In this document: positions 49,001 through 64,000 of the stretch, piece by piece
Numbering within the stretch: the stretch's first letter is position 1
Layout of the letters: each line of letters begins with the position of its first letter
Source of the DNA: Siniperca chuatsi
Taxonomy: Eukaryota > Chordata > Actinopteri > Centrarchiformes > Sinipercidae
DNA: 64,000 nt
Assembly: GCF_020085105.1 (NCBI RefSeq)
Contig: NC_058042.1
Coordinates: 18,679,001-18,743,000, forward strand
Direction: 5' to 3'
Program-made: the position numbers and the translations under genes
Notes under the pieces: model-generated
The model's database searches: none
The model's input: only the letters and a program-made list of their open reading frames with translations
What the model was told of the DNA's origin: nothing

Positions 49001-52000
49001 GCGCAGAGAGAGAGAGCTGGGTGGAAGTTTAAATGTTTTCCAACAATGAAATGAAGCCGGTGTAAGTGATCTGATGACACAAAGGGAGCAATTGTCCAAA
49101 TGTATATTTAGACCAATATCTAATTTAGCTTAAGCTAAGCTAAGCCACCCCACAGTGACGACAACTGAGTGCTTTGTGCAGCTGCTTTACAGTTAAGATG
49201 TAATTGGTTCTTTTAATTTGGAGAATTTTACTGTGATGCAGGAGTACTTTATTGACTTGTGGGCAGTTTTCTTTTTTTTCTTCTCTCTTAGGCAGTAAAG
49301 AAAAACACTAGGCATTATTCTGTCATTTCTTTGTGTCACAATATTTGTGGTAGCATAATTACAGAATTCACACTCAATGGACATGAGTAATTTCTCTTGG
49401 TTTTATCATTTATTAACCTATGTTGTCAGCATTTATTATATTTGTTCAGTTAAATAATGTGGTTTGTATGTAGTTTGTGGAGCATCGGGTGGAGGCATGT
49501 TTTGTTGACTTAAAATGATCATTCATCTTTGTTGATACAGAAAAGTGCTATTTCAGTGGATTTTACATAGTATGCTTTGAGCTGGAAGTAATCACGCCAT
49601 GCATTTTACAAATGCAGGTTGTCTAATCTCCACTCTCTCTACTTTGTTATGAAGCTGTTGCTTTTTATCTCACCTGCAAAAATGGGTAATTGTTGAAGGT
49701 CTCAGTCTGTCTTTGTTTCAGTCAGAATTCTGTGGAGATATAATTGTGTAAACTGGAACACCTCAATTTAGAGGCTCTACTAAACTGTGATGCCTGATAA
49801 GGGCTAACTTATTTCTGACCCATCTCTCAGTTGAAGCCTCATTGCAAGGTACAACCAGTGTGAATTGAAAAAATACCAGAAACGAGAGGCTGAATGTATG
49901 CAGTCCATAATTTTTCTCTGGAGAAGTGAAGCAGTTAACTGTGGGGAAATAGGGGGGTTGAAGAAATTTGCTGGAAAACCTTCTGACTGCATATTGGCCC
50001 AGAGATGATGGGAGAAGAAGCTGCCTGCTAAGCTCTGAAAGGAGCCACTCTGCATGATTTGTACAATCCCACACAGGTATTTCCTCTTTTTTTTTTTTGT
50101 GCTGCATTGCCACTTAACACAAGTCATCTGCCAGAAACGAGACGCATCAACACCTTCATAAAGCTCTATCAGTATTAAATCCACGCCTCTTGGCTTGTGT
50201 TTCATCCTACTTTATATCAAAGTGTGAAATGAACTTTTGAAATGTCACAAAAACTGACTTATTTGTGTTTTTCCAGCAGCTTTATTGAGATGAATAATAA
50301 GGTTTCTTCAACAAAAATGCAGCCGTGTCTGTAAACACGCCCACGTGAAAAATGGAAATAGCCTTTCAGGAATTAATTAATATTGAGAGGGTTATTGCTC
50401 ATTTATGTCAGCTAATATTTGCGATATTTTATGCTCTGAAGGTGGGGAAAAAAATGTGCTTTACAATATTCTAATGTAAACACAAAAGGAGCCATAAACT
50501 GGGGAAGCACAGCCCATTTAATATATCTGCGAGATGTGGTGGACAGATAATTTAAAGTCAGCCTTTGGCGCAAACATAACTTAATCATTATGAATATGAC
50601 GAATGCCTTCTCATCTCTATACGTTAAACACTTTATATATTGACAAAAGAAAACACCCACAGCGAGCCTGAGAACATTTTTGCAATATTAATACATTTTT
50701 TGCTGATTCTGCCCTCTCCATTCGCCCTTTTTAATCATATATAATATATAGTGTACATCTCACACAAACTTGGATGGGAACCAGCTATTGAACCAGCTTC
50801 ACTGTTTCTATTCAGCCATGATATGTTACTATACCCTGAGGGCCTTTTGGGGTCTTTGAGTCAAACATGTGTCTCAAACACACCAGCTATATAGATTACC
50901 ACCTCTAAATATTTGATTATGCTTAAGCATGTTTTGTAAGCTGGTTTACTTGTGCAATATCTTCATTAATCTTTAACACACCACTCTGTGTACTGTGGCT
51001 CTGGCCTACTTTAGCCAATGAGGGCTGATGGCTCTAACAGAGTGTGCAGCCCTATAGTATACAGCCAGCGGAGCATGTCCCTTTAGAGATGGGGGTGCTT
51101 TGAAGTTCAGTAATGATAATGCTGCATACACTGTTCACACTCAGTACTGTTGGATGTGGGCCCTTGTTTGGTATGGACCCATTAAGAGGCTGGGCTTTTC
51201 ATCCAGAGAGGAAACTATCGTTTCTCATCTCAGTATGGTTGATCAGCAGCAGAGTAGTGCATCTCTGCAGCGTCTTTGGTCTCACTGCCTTTGGTCCTTG
51301 TATTGCTGTCAATGAGAGAGCCTCCCTTTATTCCGCACTCCGACCTCTCTCTCTCACTAAGCAGACCCAGATCTCACTTCATCTCAGTGCAGCTGCTCTT
51401 CTTTGAAAGTTAATGAACTGCAGAGATTGACTTACTGTTCGCTCTGCTGGAGACAATATACCTGAAATTAAACCCTAAACCATTACCACCACCAACAATG
51501 TAACTGAGTCTATTAGAATAAGTTTACTGATCATATAAAATGTAAGTATCCGCTTTCACATTAATGTATTTCTCTGTTATTTTTGGAACATATGAAAATG
51601 GCAACAAAAACAATGGCAGAAAGTGATTATCTGTCAGCAAAGCTACATGTTGTGTTCTCGTACCTTGAAGCTTTGTAATGCAATTTATAGAGGAAATCTT
51701 TGTAAATAGTTTCTGTAAATAAAAAGATGACATTGCATTTCAGAAATTCAATAACTACACAAGGTGATCCTGAATTGCCCATATATCAACTCATTGCAGT
51801 TTTTACATTAGCAGAGGTCACTGTAGTGACATTTTCAAGAACATCTGGTCATGATTGTGGCATCTCAATAACCTCTGTTTCTGAGGGAGATCATATTTAC
51901 AGAAGATATGCAAGCACAACGACTTGCAGTGCAGTCTGAAGATAACAAAATAAGATAATGAAACTGGTCCTGAAAGACGTGTGCCACATTTTATAAGATG

Positions 52001-53210
52001 AGTGTATGGATAGGATTCAGCAGCGGCACACTTTGTAATAACTTGGCTAAAAAAGAGATAAAGAGAGAGAAATGAGTACTGAGCAGTGAACTTAGTCTGT
52101 CTGTCATCATTCATCCATAGCAGCTTCACGGAGTCACGGAACAATATAGAATCACGCCTACACATACAGCTGCAGAACAAGTTGGGCAACCAGAGAATTG
52201 TCTTTTGTTCATTTGATCCACCTTTAAACTTGTTGTTATGCACAGAAGGTGTTATGTCAGAATGTGGGGAAAAAAGCTACCAGTCTGTTCTTAATTATGT
52301 CTTAAGCTTATTTTAAACTCGCAACTAACAATCTTCCAAACACTGTGATATAAGGGATTTCTGGACACTCCTTTTTTAGTTTATTAAGTAACATTTTCAG
52401 GCAGTGGACTCTTGTAGTCTTCATTATATTAATACGAATACAACAACACGTTTGTACAAAAATCAGAATTGCAATATAAGTTACTATATTATTGCCTTTC
52501 TCTTTAGATAATTCTGTTTCACTCACAAAAGTTAGGAAACTAATATCTGATGCTGATAGCCTGAAACACCTTTCACAGAGAGATGTTCTCTCAGCGGTTT
52601 GTCAGTACTTTCATTATAGCTCAAACACGATAGGATTTTGTGACATTGTCTGTATCTTTTTTTTTTTAGGTAAGTTATTAATCAAAACGACACCGCGTCA
52701 GGTCAAACCAATGACAGCTATCTTGTGGAAAAACCTGCCAGTGTTGTGACTCACAGTAATAGTACTAAAGGCCAACATCCTGAGAAGACAAAGGTCGTGT
52801 ATGAATCAGTATTTCTGGAGACGTATACTGAGGGTGACATAAATGTCTGGAGGAAGCCGCCTCACTCATTCTCCTTTTTAATAAAAAAAAAAAAAAGGGT
52901 GAAAAAAAAAAAGAAAAGGGGGGAAAAAAAGACATCATTCAAGACAAAGATGGAAAAAAATAACTGGTCAGCAGGAGGCCATCTCCAGCCTAGAGCAAAG
53001 GAGTGAACACCCATATTGCCAGGGGTCCTGGGAACTGCAGCAGCACTCAGTCATTACTCTGCTCTCCCACAGAGGAGCGATGGGGGCTGGGATGGAGCAG
53101 AACCACACACAGGTCACAGGGGCTGTAACAAGAGCCAGATGTGGGGACATGAAAATACATGGACAAGCACCTCTCTCCAGCTTTTAAAAATGAGCTTGCT
53201 CACTTGTCCA
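46097..53210. other. furin intron 2, middle part
   Basis: About 7 kb with no supported exon. A T run lies at 46362-46389, a GGT repeat at about 48074-48095 and an AG repeat at about 49005-49017. Open frames are short and unlike known families. Confidence 0.5.
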
Positions 53211-53211
53211 T

Positions 53212-53265
<54 letters not shown>

Positions 53266-53282
53266 ACACACACACACACACA
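53211..53282. repeat. (CA)n microsatellite
   Basis: About 35 CA units, interrupted once by a TA. Confidence 0.95.
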
Positions 53283-53577
53283 GACAGAGGGTATTTGAAG
53301 AATGTCAGCAATGAAATGGAAAGAACTACTTTTTGTTATGTTCATGTGATAATAATAGCAATAGGCTGCAATTTTTGATCAATTTTTCTCACCAAAAATA
53401 ACTAAGTCAAAAGTCTTTATTTAAACACAACCTCTTGTGGGTGAAGTATTTACTTGTTAAATGTATTACATATTATGCCTGTTGTGGAGATTACATGCTT
53501 AAACCTGCAGAGGAGGTGTGCTCTCCTGATGAAGATGGATGCCTTGATAAACTTTTGGTAGCAAAAAAGTACAGTAG

Positions 53578-53800
53578 ACATGATAAGTTGATTGATTAAT
53601 TGTGTCAATTGATTAATTATTTTTCTTTCAGTTTTTTTAAAAAGCAAAAATAGTTTGAAAAAATGCCAGAAAATGAAAAACATTCTGTGGTTCCAGCCAC
53701 TCAAATCTGAGGATTTGCTATTTTACTTTGTCATATCACTGTGAACTTAATGGCTTTGGGCTCTGGGAAGTTGTAATGGGCTTTTTTTTCCATTTTTTTG
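53578..53800. repeat. Inverted-repeat element with ATTAAT ends, copy D (partial)
   Basis: Contains 'gttgattgattaattgtgtc', 'aatgccagaaaatgaaaaac' and 'tttgggctctgggaagttgt', the last shared with copies A and B on the matching strand. One end is missing or decayed. Confidence 0.5.
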
Positions 53801-53934
53801 ACAGCTTCTTCAGAACTTCTTCACAACTTTAAGCTCCTACTTTCTTTGCAAGTTACTATACTTGTTTGCTACCTAAAGATGATCTATTATGTTACAATAC
53901 TTAAAACTAACAAACTGGTGGTCTATAGATGCAT

Positions 53935-54060
53935 ACCAAGTAACTGCAACGTTCCTGGTTCAATTCTGGCCAGGGACCTTTGTTGCACCCAAACTCTCTC
54001 CCCTGTTTCCTGTCATTTTATTTTATTCAGCAGAGGCAAAATGCCAAAATGAAAGCCAGG
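53935..54060 (+). repeat. tRNA-related SINE-like repeat, plus strand
   Basis: Opposite-strand counterpart of 32680-32790. It has a B-box-like GGTTCAATTC at about 53958, followed by 'tggccagggacctttgttgc' and a 3' part with 'cccctgtttcctgtcatttt'. Confidence 0.55.
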
Positions 54061-56203
54061 AAAAGCACGTACAAAATGCTGTTAAATTGTCTGTACATTC
54101 AACTAATTTCCAAATTTCTACAGAAACTATAAGGTTAAAGAAGCAAGTCATGAATTCCCTGATTCCCATGATCCCTGAACTAACAGTATAAATCTTGGAG
54201 GGGAAATAAACACATCACTTTACGGAAGGAAGCCAATTCATGGGGCCGTTAAACAATGCACTTACCCATCTGCTGTGGTGGCCATGAGATAAGACTGTGG
54301 TTGTACTGGGCAGCTTCCAGGTGTGAATGTGCTATTGTTGCTGAAAACCAGAACCAGTATCCTTGCTAAATGAATTTGCACAGGAGTTATATCGATTAAT
54401 GCATTAGTTGTTCATGGTTTCTTATTAAATGATTAATTTCATATGAAGCACTTCACTCCTCAGTTCAGTGGCTGCATAAAGAAAGTTAAATTGTTAAGTC
54501 GCTGGGAGCTGAAGCGAGCCACATTATGCAGCACTGTGTTAGAGTAACTTATCAGTCTCTGGTTTGGTTTTTGGCTTGTATCTCATGTCATGGAGCACAT
54601 AACGAGGGCAGGACAGTCCAACCAGGGCCTGTGCGACCCAACTTCCCTCCTCATGTTGTCCACGTGCTCAGACATGCACACACAAGTTGACCTGGGAGGC
54701 GAAGTGCTCGTTTGTGGTGCAATTTGAAAAGGGGTAAGGGCTTAGATATGCCTTTTTACAATGAAAACAATAAAGTGAACTTTTAAAAGCCTGTAACTAC
54801 CCTAATGGATGAGACAGTGTGGGAGGAATGCAGCATTTGGGTGGAGCTTTTTTTTTATGACGGCTGCAAGTGATTTTTTTTTTTTTCCCCCTTTGTAACA
54901 GGAGTCCTGCAAAGTTGTAACAGGTCTGCTGTTTGGCTGTGCTGCAGTGTAGCAGATATGCTGGATTTAGATTTCATACCAGGTGTTGTTATCACCTATA
55001 GCGTTAGTTGAGCTACACAGGACACCCAGGGGTGGAAAAACAGGTTTCTATTTGAGAGGATTCTGGGTTTTGTGCAGCTGGTCACCATAAGGATCAAATT
55101 TTACATGATGCATGATAATTATACTGTTTCCTTGGTGTGATGTACATGGTGTACATTTTACAAACACATGCACAGTACGTTTTGTGTGCCTGCCAGTACA
55201 CTTACGTCTTAGCAGTGTTAGAATCTGAGGTCTTGCTTCTCTCGTCAGTTGTAGCCTTTTCTTTTTTAGCCCTAACGACCTCAAGATGTTGATACAGTTG
55301 CTTTTATTCTGCCTTGAAAGCATTTGTGTGAAAATATTGTTTGGCACAAAGTGGCTGATTTTAAAAATAGAAAACAAAAGAAGAAGAAAACAAACACCCC
55401 TCCCTCTCTTTCACTCTCTTGCTTTTTGTGCACTTAATTTTTTAGCGCTTCCAATCATGTGCCAGGCTGTTTCCCTCCTCGCAGCACCGCACTCTGAGTA
55501 GGTGCTTATTTGTTTTGGTAACATGCCAACTTGGCAGAAATGGTTCCTAAATGCACTGGAGGTAGGGTGTTTTCTTTTCCCCCCCCAGGATGTTGTATTA
55601 TCTGTTTTATTGATGTGACAGTATTGTCAGGTTTCTTTTCTTCAGTTTTTCGTGGAAGTCCTTAAAGTCGTTTGAGCTCGACCGTTGAGTGACTCAGGAT
55701 TTCTTTCTAGGTCATCTATGTTGCAAAGGAAATGGAATTTATCACGTCTGTTATCAGTTGGTGGCGTGTGTTCATGAATATTTTATTGCTGATGTAAGCT
55801 ATGCATCAATGAGTTGCAGTCCCCCCTCCCCCCACCTCATCAGAAGTTTGTGAAATTGAATCCCTCGATGCCTGCTACTAAAGCGCTCATCTTCTTTATT
55901 GTGTGTGGTGATTTTGCTGACTGAAGCCATGCTGACTGAATTGGATGCCTTATACGATCTGTTTTTTAACTGTTTGTTGGATTGGCTGCTGGGAGCACTG
56001 TGACACTGTGCAGTAACTTTATGTAGTTTGGTTGCACTGAGAAAAAGATCCAAGGCATTATCTTTTGCCACTTACATTAAGGCAGGGTGATGTGGTTAAA
56101 ATTAATATCACAATAATAATAATGATGATGATGATATTATTATTTATTATTATTAAGGACTTTTTTGTGACAATTTATATATACATTTATGGAAAATGTA
56201 TGG

Positions 56204-56635
56204 GGCTGCAACTAATAATTTTCATTATCGATTAATCAATCAGTATTTCTTTACGATTAATCTATAAAATGTTCCATAATGGTGAAAAATGCCCTTCACA
56301 ACTCAAGGTGACATCTTCAAATTGCATGTTTTGTCAGGCCAACAGACCAAAACCCAAAGACATTCTTTGTACAATGATATAAAAAAGAGAAAAGCAACAA
56401 ACCGTCACATTTGTGAAGCAAATATTTTGGCTTTATTAAAGACTTACACTATTAATCGACTAGCACAATTGTTGGCAATTCATTTTCTGTGGATTGACTA
56501 TTGAACATTTGGGAAATTGGCAAATGTTTGAATTTCGGCTTAATAAATTACCTAAAATATTAATCGATTTATCAAAATTATTGACAACTAATTTCCTTTT
56601 GAGCAACTTTGAGCGATTAACTAATCGTTCACATA
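56204..56635. repeat. Inverted-repeat element with ATTAAT ends, copy E, possibly with a second fragment
   Basis: Starts 'ggggctgcaactaataattt' and runs through 'gaccaaaacccaaagaca' to 'ctattaatcgactagcaca'. A further 'ttaatcgatttatc' and 'gcgattaactaatcgtt' after 56555 suggest a second, truncated copy beside it. Confidence 0.65.
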
Positions 56636-57891
56636 TCAAATGACATTTAATGCAATTAACTGGGTTCCACTGCTATGCGTTATGAGACAAAAATCCTGTA
56701 CACATGTGAAAAAATAATAATTTCATTAGTTTTTAGTAACTGTTTGCTTGCAACAATTAATTTATTCAACATAATGTGAAGATATATCATCACCATACAA
56801 TCCCACTAAAATGTGATGTTTGCCTTTAACTAATGTACATTATAGGAGTTATATTTGACCAATTTTCATTATATTCATTTGGAAATTTGTGTCCATTGTT
56901 AAGAAAAGCCAAGTCCATACATCATGATGTAAATGTTATTATATACTGTACAAGTACTAGAGCTGATGCTGAACTGGGCTCTCACAACCCCCAAAATGTC
57001 TAGAGTCCTGCCATATTCTCCACAATATGCAGGAAACCAACTGCACAGGAAAGACTGAAGAGGTTGATTTATGAGAAGTGTCCATCTGTTTGGATCTGTT
57101 TCTCTGGATGCTGCTTCAGCTCAGGGAATGCAACCAATGTTTTGGACAGGATACTGTGGTGGCTATAGTTGGTGAGCCTCAGTGACTCGCTCTCATTCCC
57201 AGGGCAGCAGTCCAGACAACTTCAGCTCTCGTTCCCCTCAGTCTGCTCAGTTGTACGCTGCTGTGGCTCAGTGGAGATACTCCAGCTCCCAGGTTTCCCT
57301 GAGAGTTTGGTGCCGCCATTCCTTGACTTTCCAATACACAAAGTAAACCAGGAGAGCTGCAATTATGGTGGAAAGAGCTGAGTTAAGCTCTTCCCAACAA
57401 GTGGGTTCAGTGTTTAGTCCACAGAAAACAGTCAGCCTCCCACTGCTTTCCAGACCTATAATACTAGCTGTTTATGAAAGAATCTCTCTCTCCCCCTCTG
57501 TCTCTCTCCTCCCCCCACACACAACACAGCCTGGAACCTTTTATTATCCTTATTTTGGCACCAGCTCGGCTTGGTCGTCTATTTTGGGTATGTTCTCCAT
57601 TTTTCTTGTTGTCCCAACTTCCAGTAACCTCAGAGACTGGTGCGATTTGTTTCTTTAGGTTGCAGGAAACATGCATTGTTTTATGCATAGTCACAATTAC
57701 ACAGTGAGAGAGAAATGAAGGGGAACCACAAACTGATGCATGCATGCCTTTGTTCATTCCACTGTAGTTATTTCATGGAAAGAAACACAATATTTATCAC
57801 AAAATGGATGAATATAGGATCAATATCTGTCTACAAGCTGAAGAAAAGTATAGCAAATGTGGCCTAAAAAATCAGAGGGCTCCATGTCATC

Positions 57892-57893
<2 letters not shown>
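56636..57893. other. furin intron 2, unannotated part
   Basis: No recognised exon or repeat. A pyrimidine-rich stretch lies at 57481-57520. Confidence 0.5.

Positions 57894-57941
<48 letters not shown>
57894..57941. repeat. (AT)n microsatellite
   Basis: Uninterrupted AT repeat of about 24 units. Confidence 0.95.
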
Positions 57942-57944
<3 letters not shown>

Positions 57945-58321
57945 CCATTTAAGAATCTTCACAGGGCCGAGTATCATGTTGATAGTGTTGTCGGACTCTA
58001 GGAAATGGTTGCGGTCTGCCTTCCTGTCATTGTCCCAGTCACCATGCAGCAGCGTGGTTTGGGCAACCAGAGTGCTGAATCCAGCAGTTGTGGCCGTCAG
58101 CTGGACACAGTCAGTGTGTTCAGAGCTTCAGACTGGGCTGGACTCTTTAAGAGAGAGGAATTTTCCCCTCTGTGGAGTAGTGTGACCTGAAATGCAACGA
58201 CAGGATGGACACACACTCTTATTGAGAAAACAGGGCACACAGAGAGGACAAAGAACAGGACACAGCTTGGTGTCAACATCAAGAAGGTTCAAGTGAGTGA
58301 TGTGCCATTTGGTTGACTAAA

Positions 58322-63334
<5,013 letters not shown>

Positions 63335-63600
63335 ATAGTCCGGCACATAACCCCCCCTGTAAAACCATGTGTTGTTTTTACACTTTGGTTTTACGGATAA
63401 ACAATCGAGATATAACGTGTTAAACAGTGAGCTTTAGAGGTGCTGGTAGGCGGATTTGTTACCTTTTGAACAGAGCCAGGCTAGCTGTTTCCCCGTTCTC
63501 ATTCTTTGTGCTAAGCTAAGCTAACTGGGTGCTGGCTGTAGCTTCATATTTACTATACAGTGTATACTGTACAATGTCAACAATGGGTAATAATTAAATC
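63335..63600 (+). repeat. Teleost interspersed repeat (TAGTCCGGCACATAACCCCC family)
   Basis: The order 'tagtccggcacataaccccc', 'tgttgtttttacactttggt', 'gagatataacgtgttaaaca', 'gctttagaggtgctggtagg', 'agagccaggctagctgtttc' and 'gctaagctaagctaact' then 'gctggctgtagcttcatatt' is a familiar fish repeat. I cannot name the class with confidence. Confidence 0.7.
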
Positions 63601-64000
63601 AGTACACTGTATGAAAAAACATTTGGCCAGTTATCAACGGGAATACGTAAAAAAACATAGGAAAGTTAAAAACAAAATGAACCCTGGAGTGCAAAATGCC
63701 TCCCCAATATTCCCAGTTTTAAAGAGTAGATTTTTTCATTATGTTGGTCAGTTTTACTGAACTGTTTTAATACAGATTCAAAGCTCAGGTTAGATTTAGT
63801 ATTCCCTCATGGTGTCAAAAGCAATCATACAGTTTGCACTCCCAGGGATAGAACTGCCTCCCTCGTGATTAAAAACTTGCTTCCTCCCTGTCCCTCTCCA
63901 ATTTCCTCCATCTCGGTTTAGCGTTCTCTCCTTTTTACACGCACACATGCACAGAGTGATGGATGCAGTTGAATTCCTCCACTAATGAGAATGAGCTCAT

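Overview
The window is nuclear DNA of a bony fish, almost certainly a teleost. It is AT-rich and CpG-poor outside promoters, its genes are split by GT-AG introns, and it carries teleost-type interspersed repeats and long CA/TA microsatellites. All four genes I can support lie on the + strand. Exons were joined by eye from splice sites, codon phase and remembered vertebrate orthologues; no alignment was run.

Layout. (1) 1-2364: 3' part of an E2F4/E2F5-type transcription factor gene, with the end of the dimerisation/marked-box region and the pocket-protein-binding tail. (2) 3803-8391: complete gas8 (drc4), a nexin-dynein regulatory complex subunit of motile cilia, 11 coding exons, preceded by a near-consensus RFX X-box at 3664-3677. 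(3) 8392-12848: intergenic, with a fish repeat at 8951-9141 and a perfect hairpin at 10074-10107. (4) 12849-31472: complete stereocilin gene (strc), 29 coding exons, about 1,964 residues, with signal peptide and a C-terminal hydrophobic tail of GPI type. Intron 23 holds an RTE-clade LINE in antisense (25818-28962) flanked by a perfect 19-bp target-site duplication. (5) 33290-34170: CpG-rich promoter and non-coding first exon of the next gene. (6) 41085-41411: first coding exon of furin (signal peptide and start of the prodomain). The rest of the window, more than 22 kb, appears to be the following furin intron, which holds only repeats that I can identify.

How the genes relate. gas8 works in motile cilia, including those that shape otoliths in the fish ear. 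Stereocilin is an extracellular link and attachment protein of hair bundles. Two ear-relevant genes are therefore neighbours about 4.5 kb apart. Stereocilin has a basic Lys-Arg-Lys-Arg cluster that could be a proprotein-convertase site, and furin is such a convertase; the neighbourhood may be coincidence.

I found no prokaryotic features, CRISPR arrays, tRNA or rRNA genes. The most interesting unexplained structures are a large foldback element in furin intron 1 (about 35068-35892), a pre-miRNA-like hairpin next to it (34900-34959), a tandem 12-mer just upstream of a strc splice acceptor, and five diverged copies of one inverted-repeat element family.
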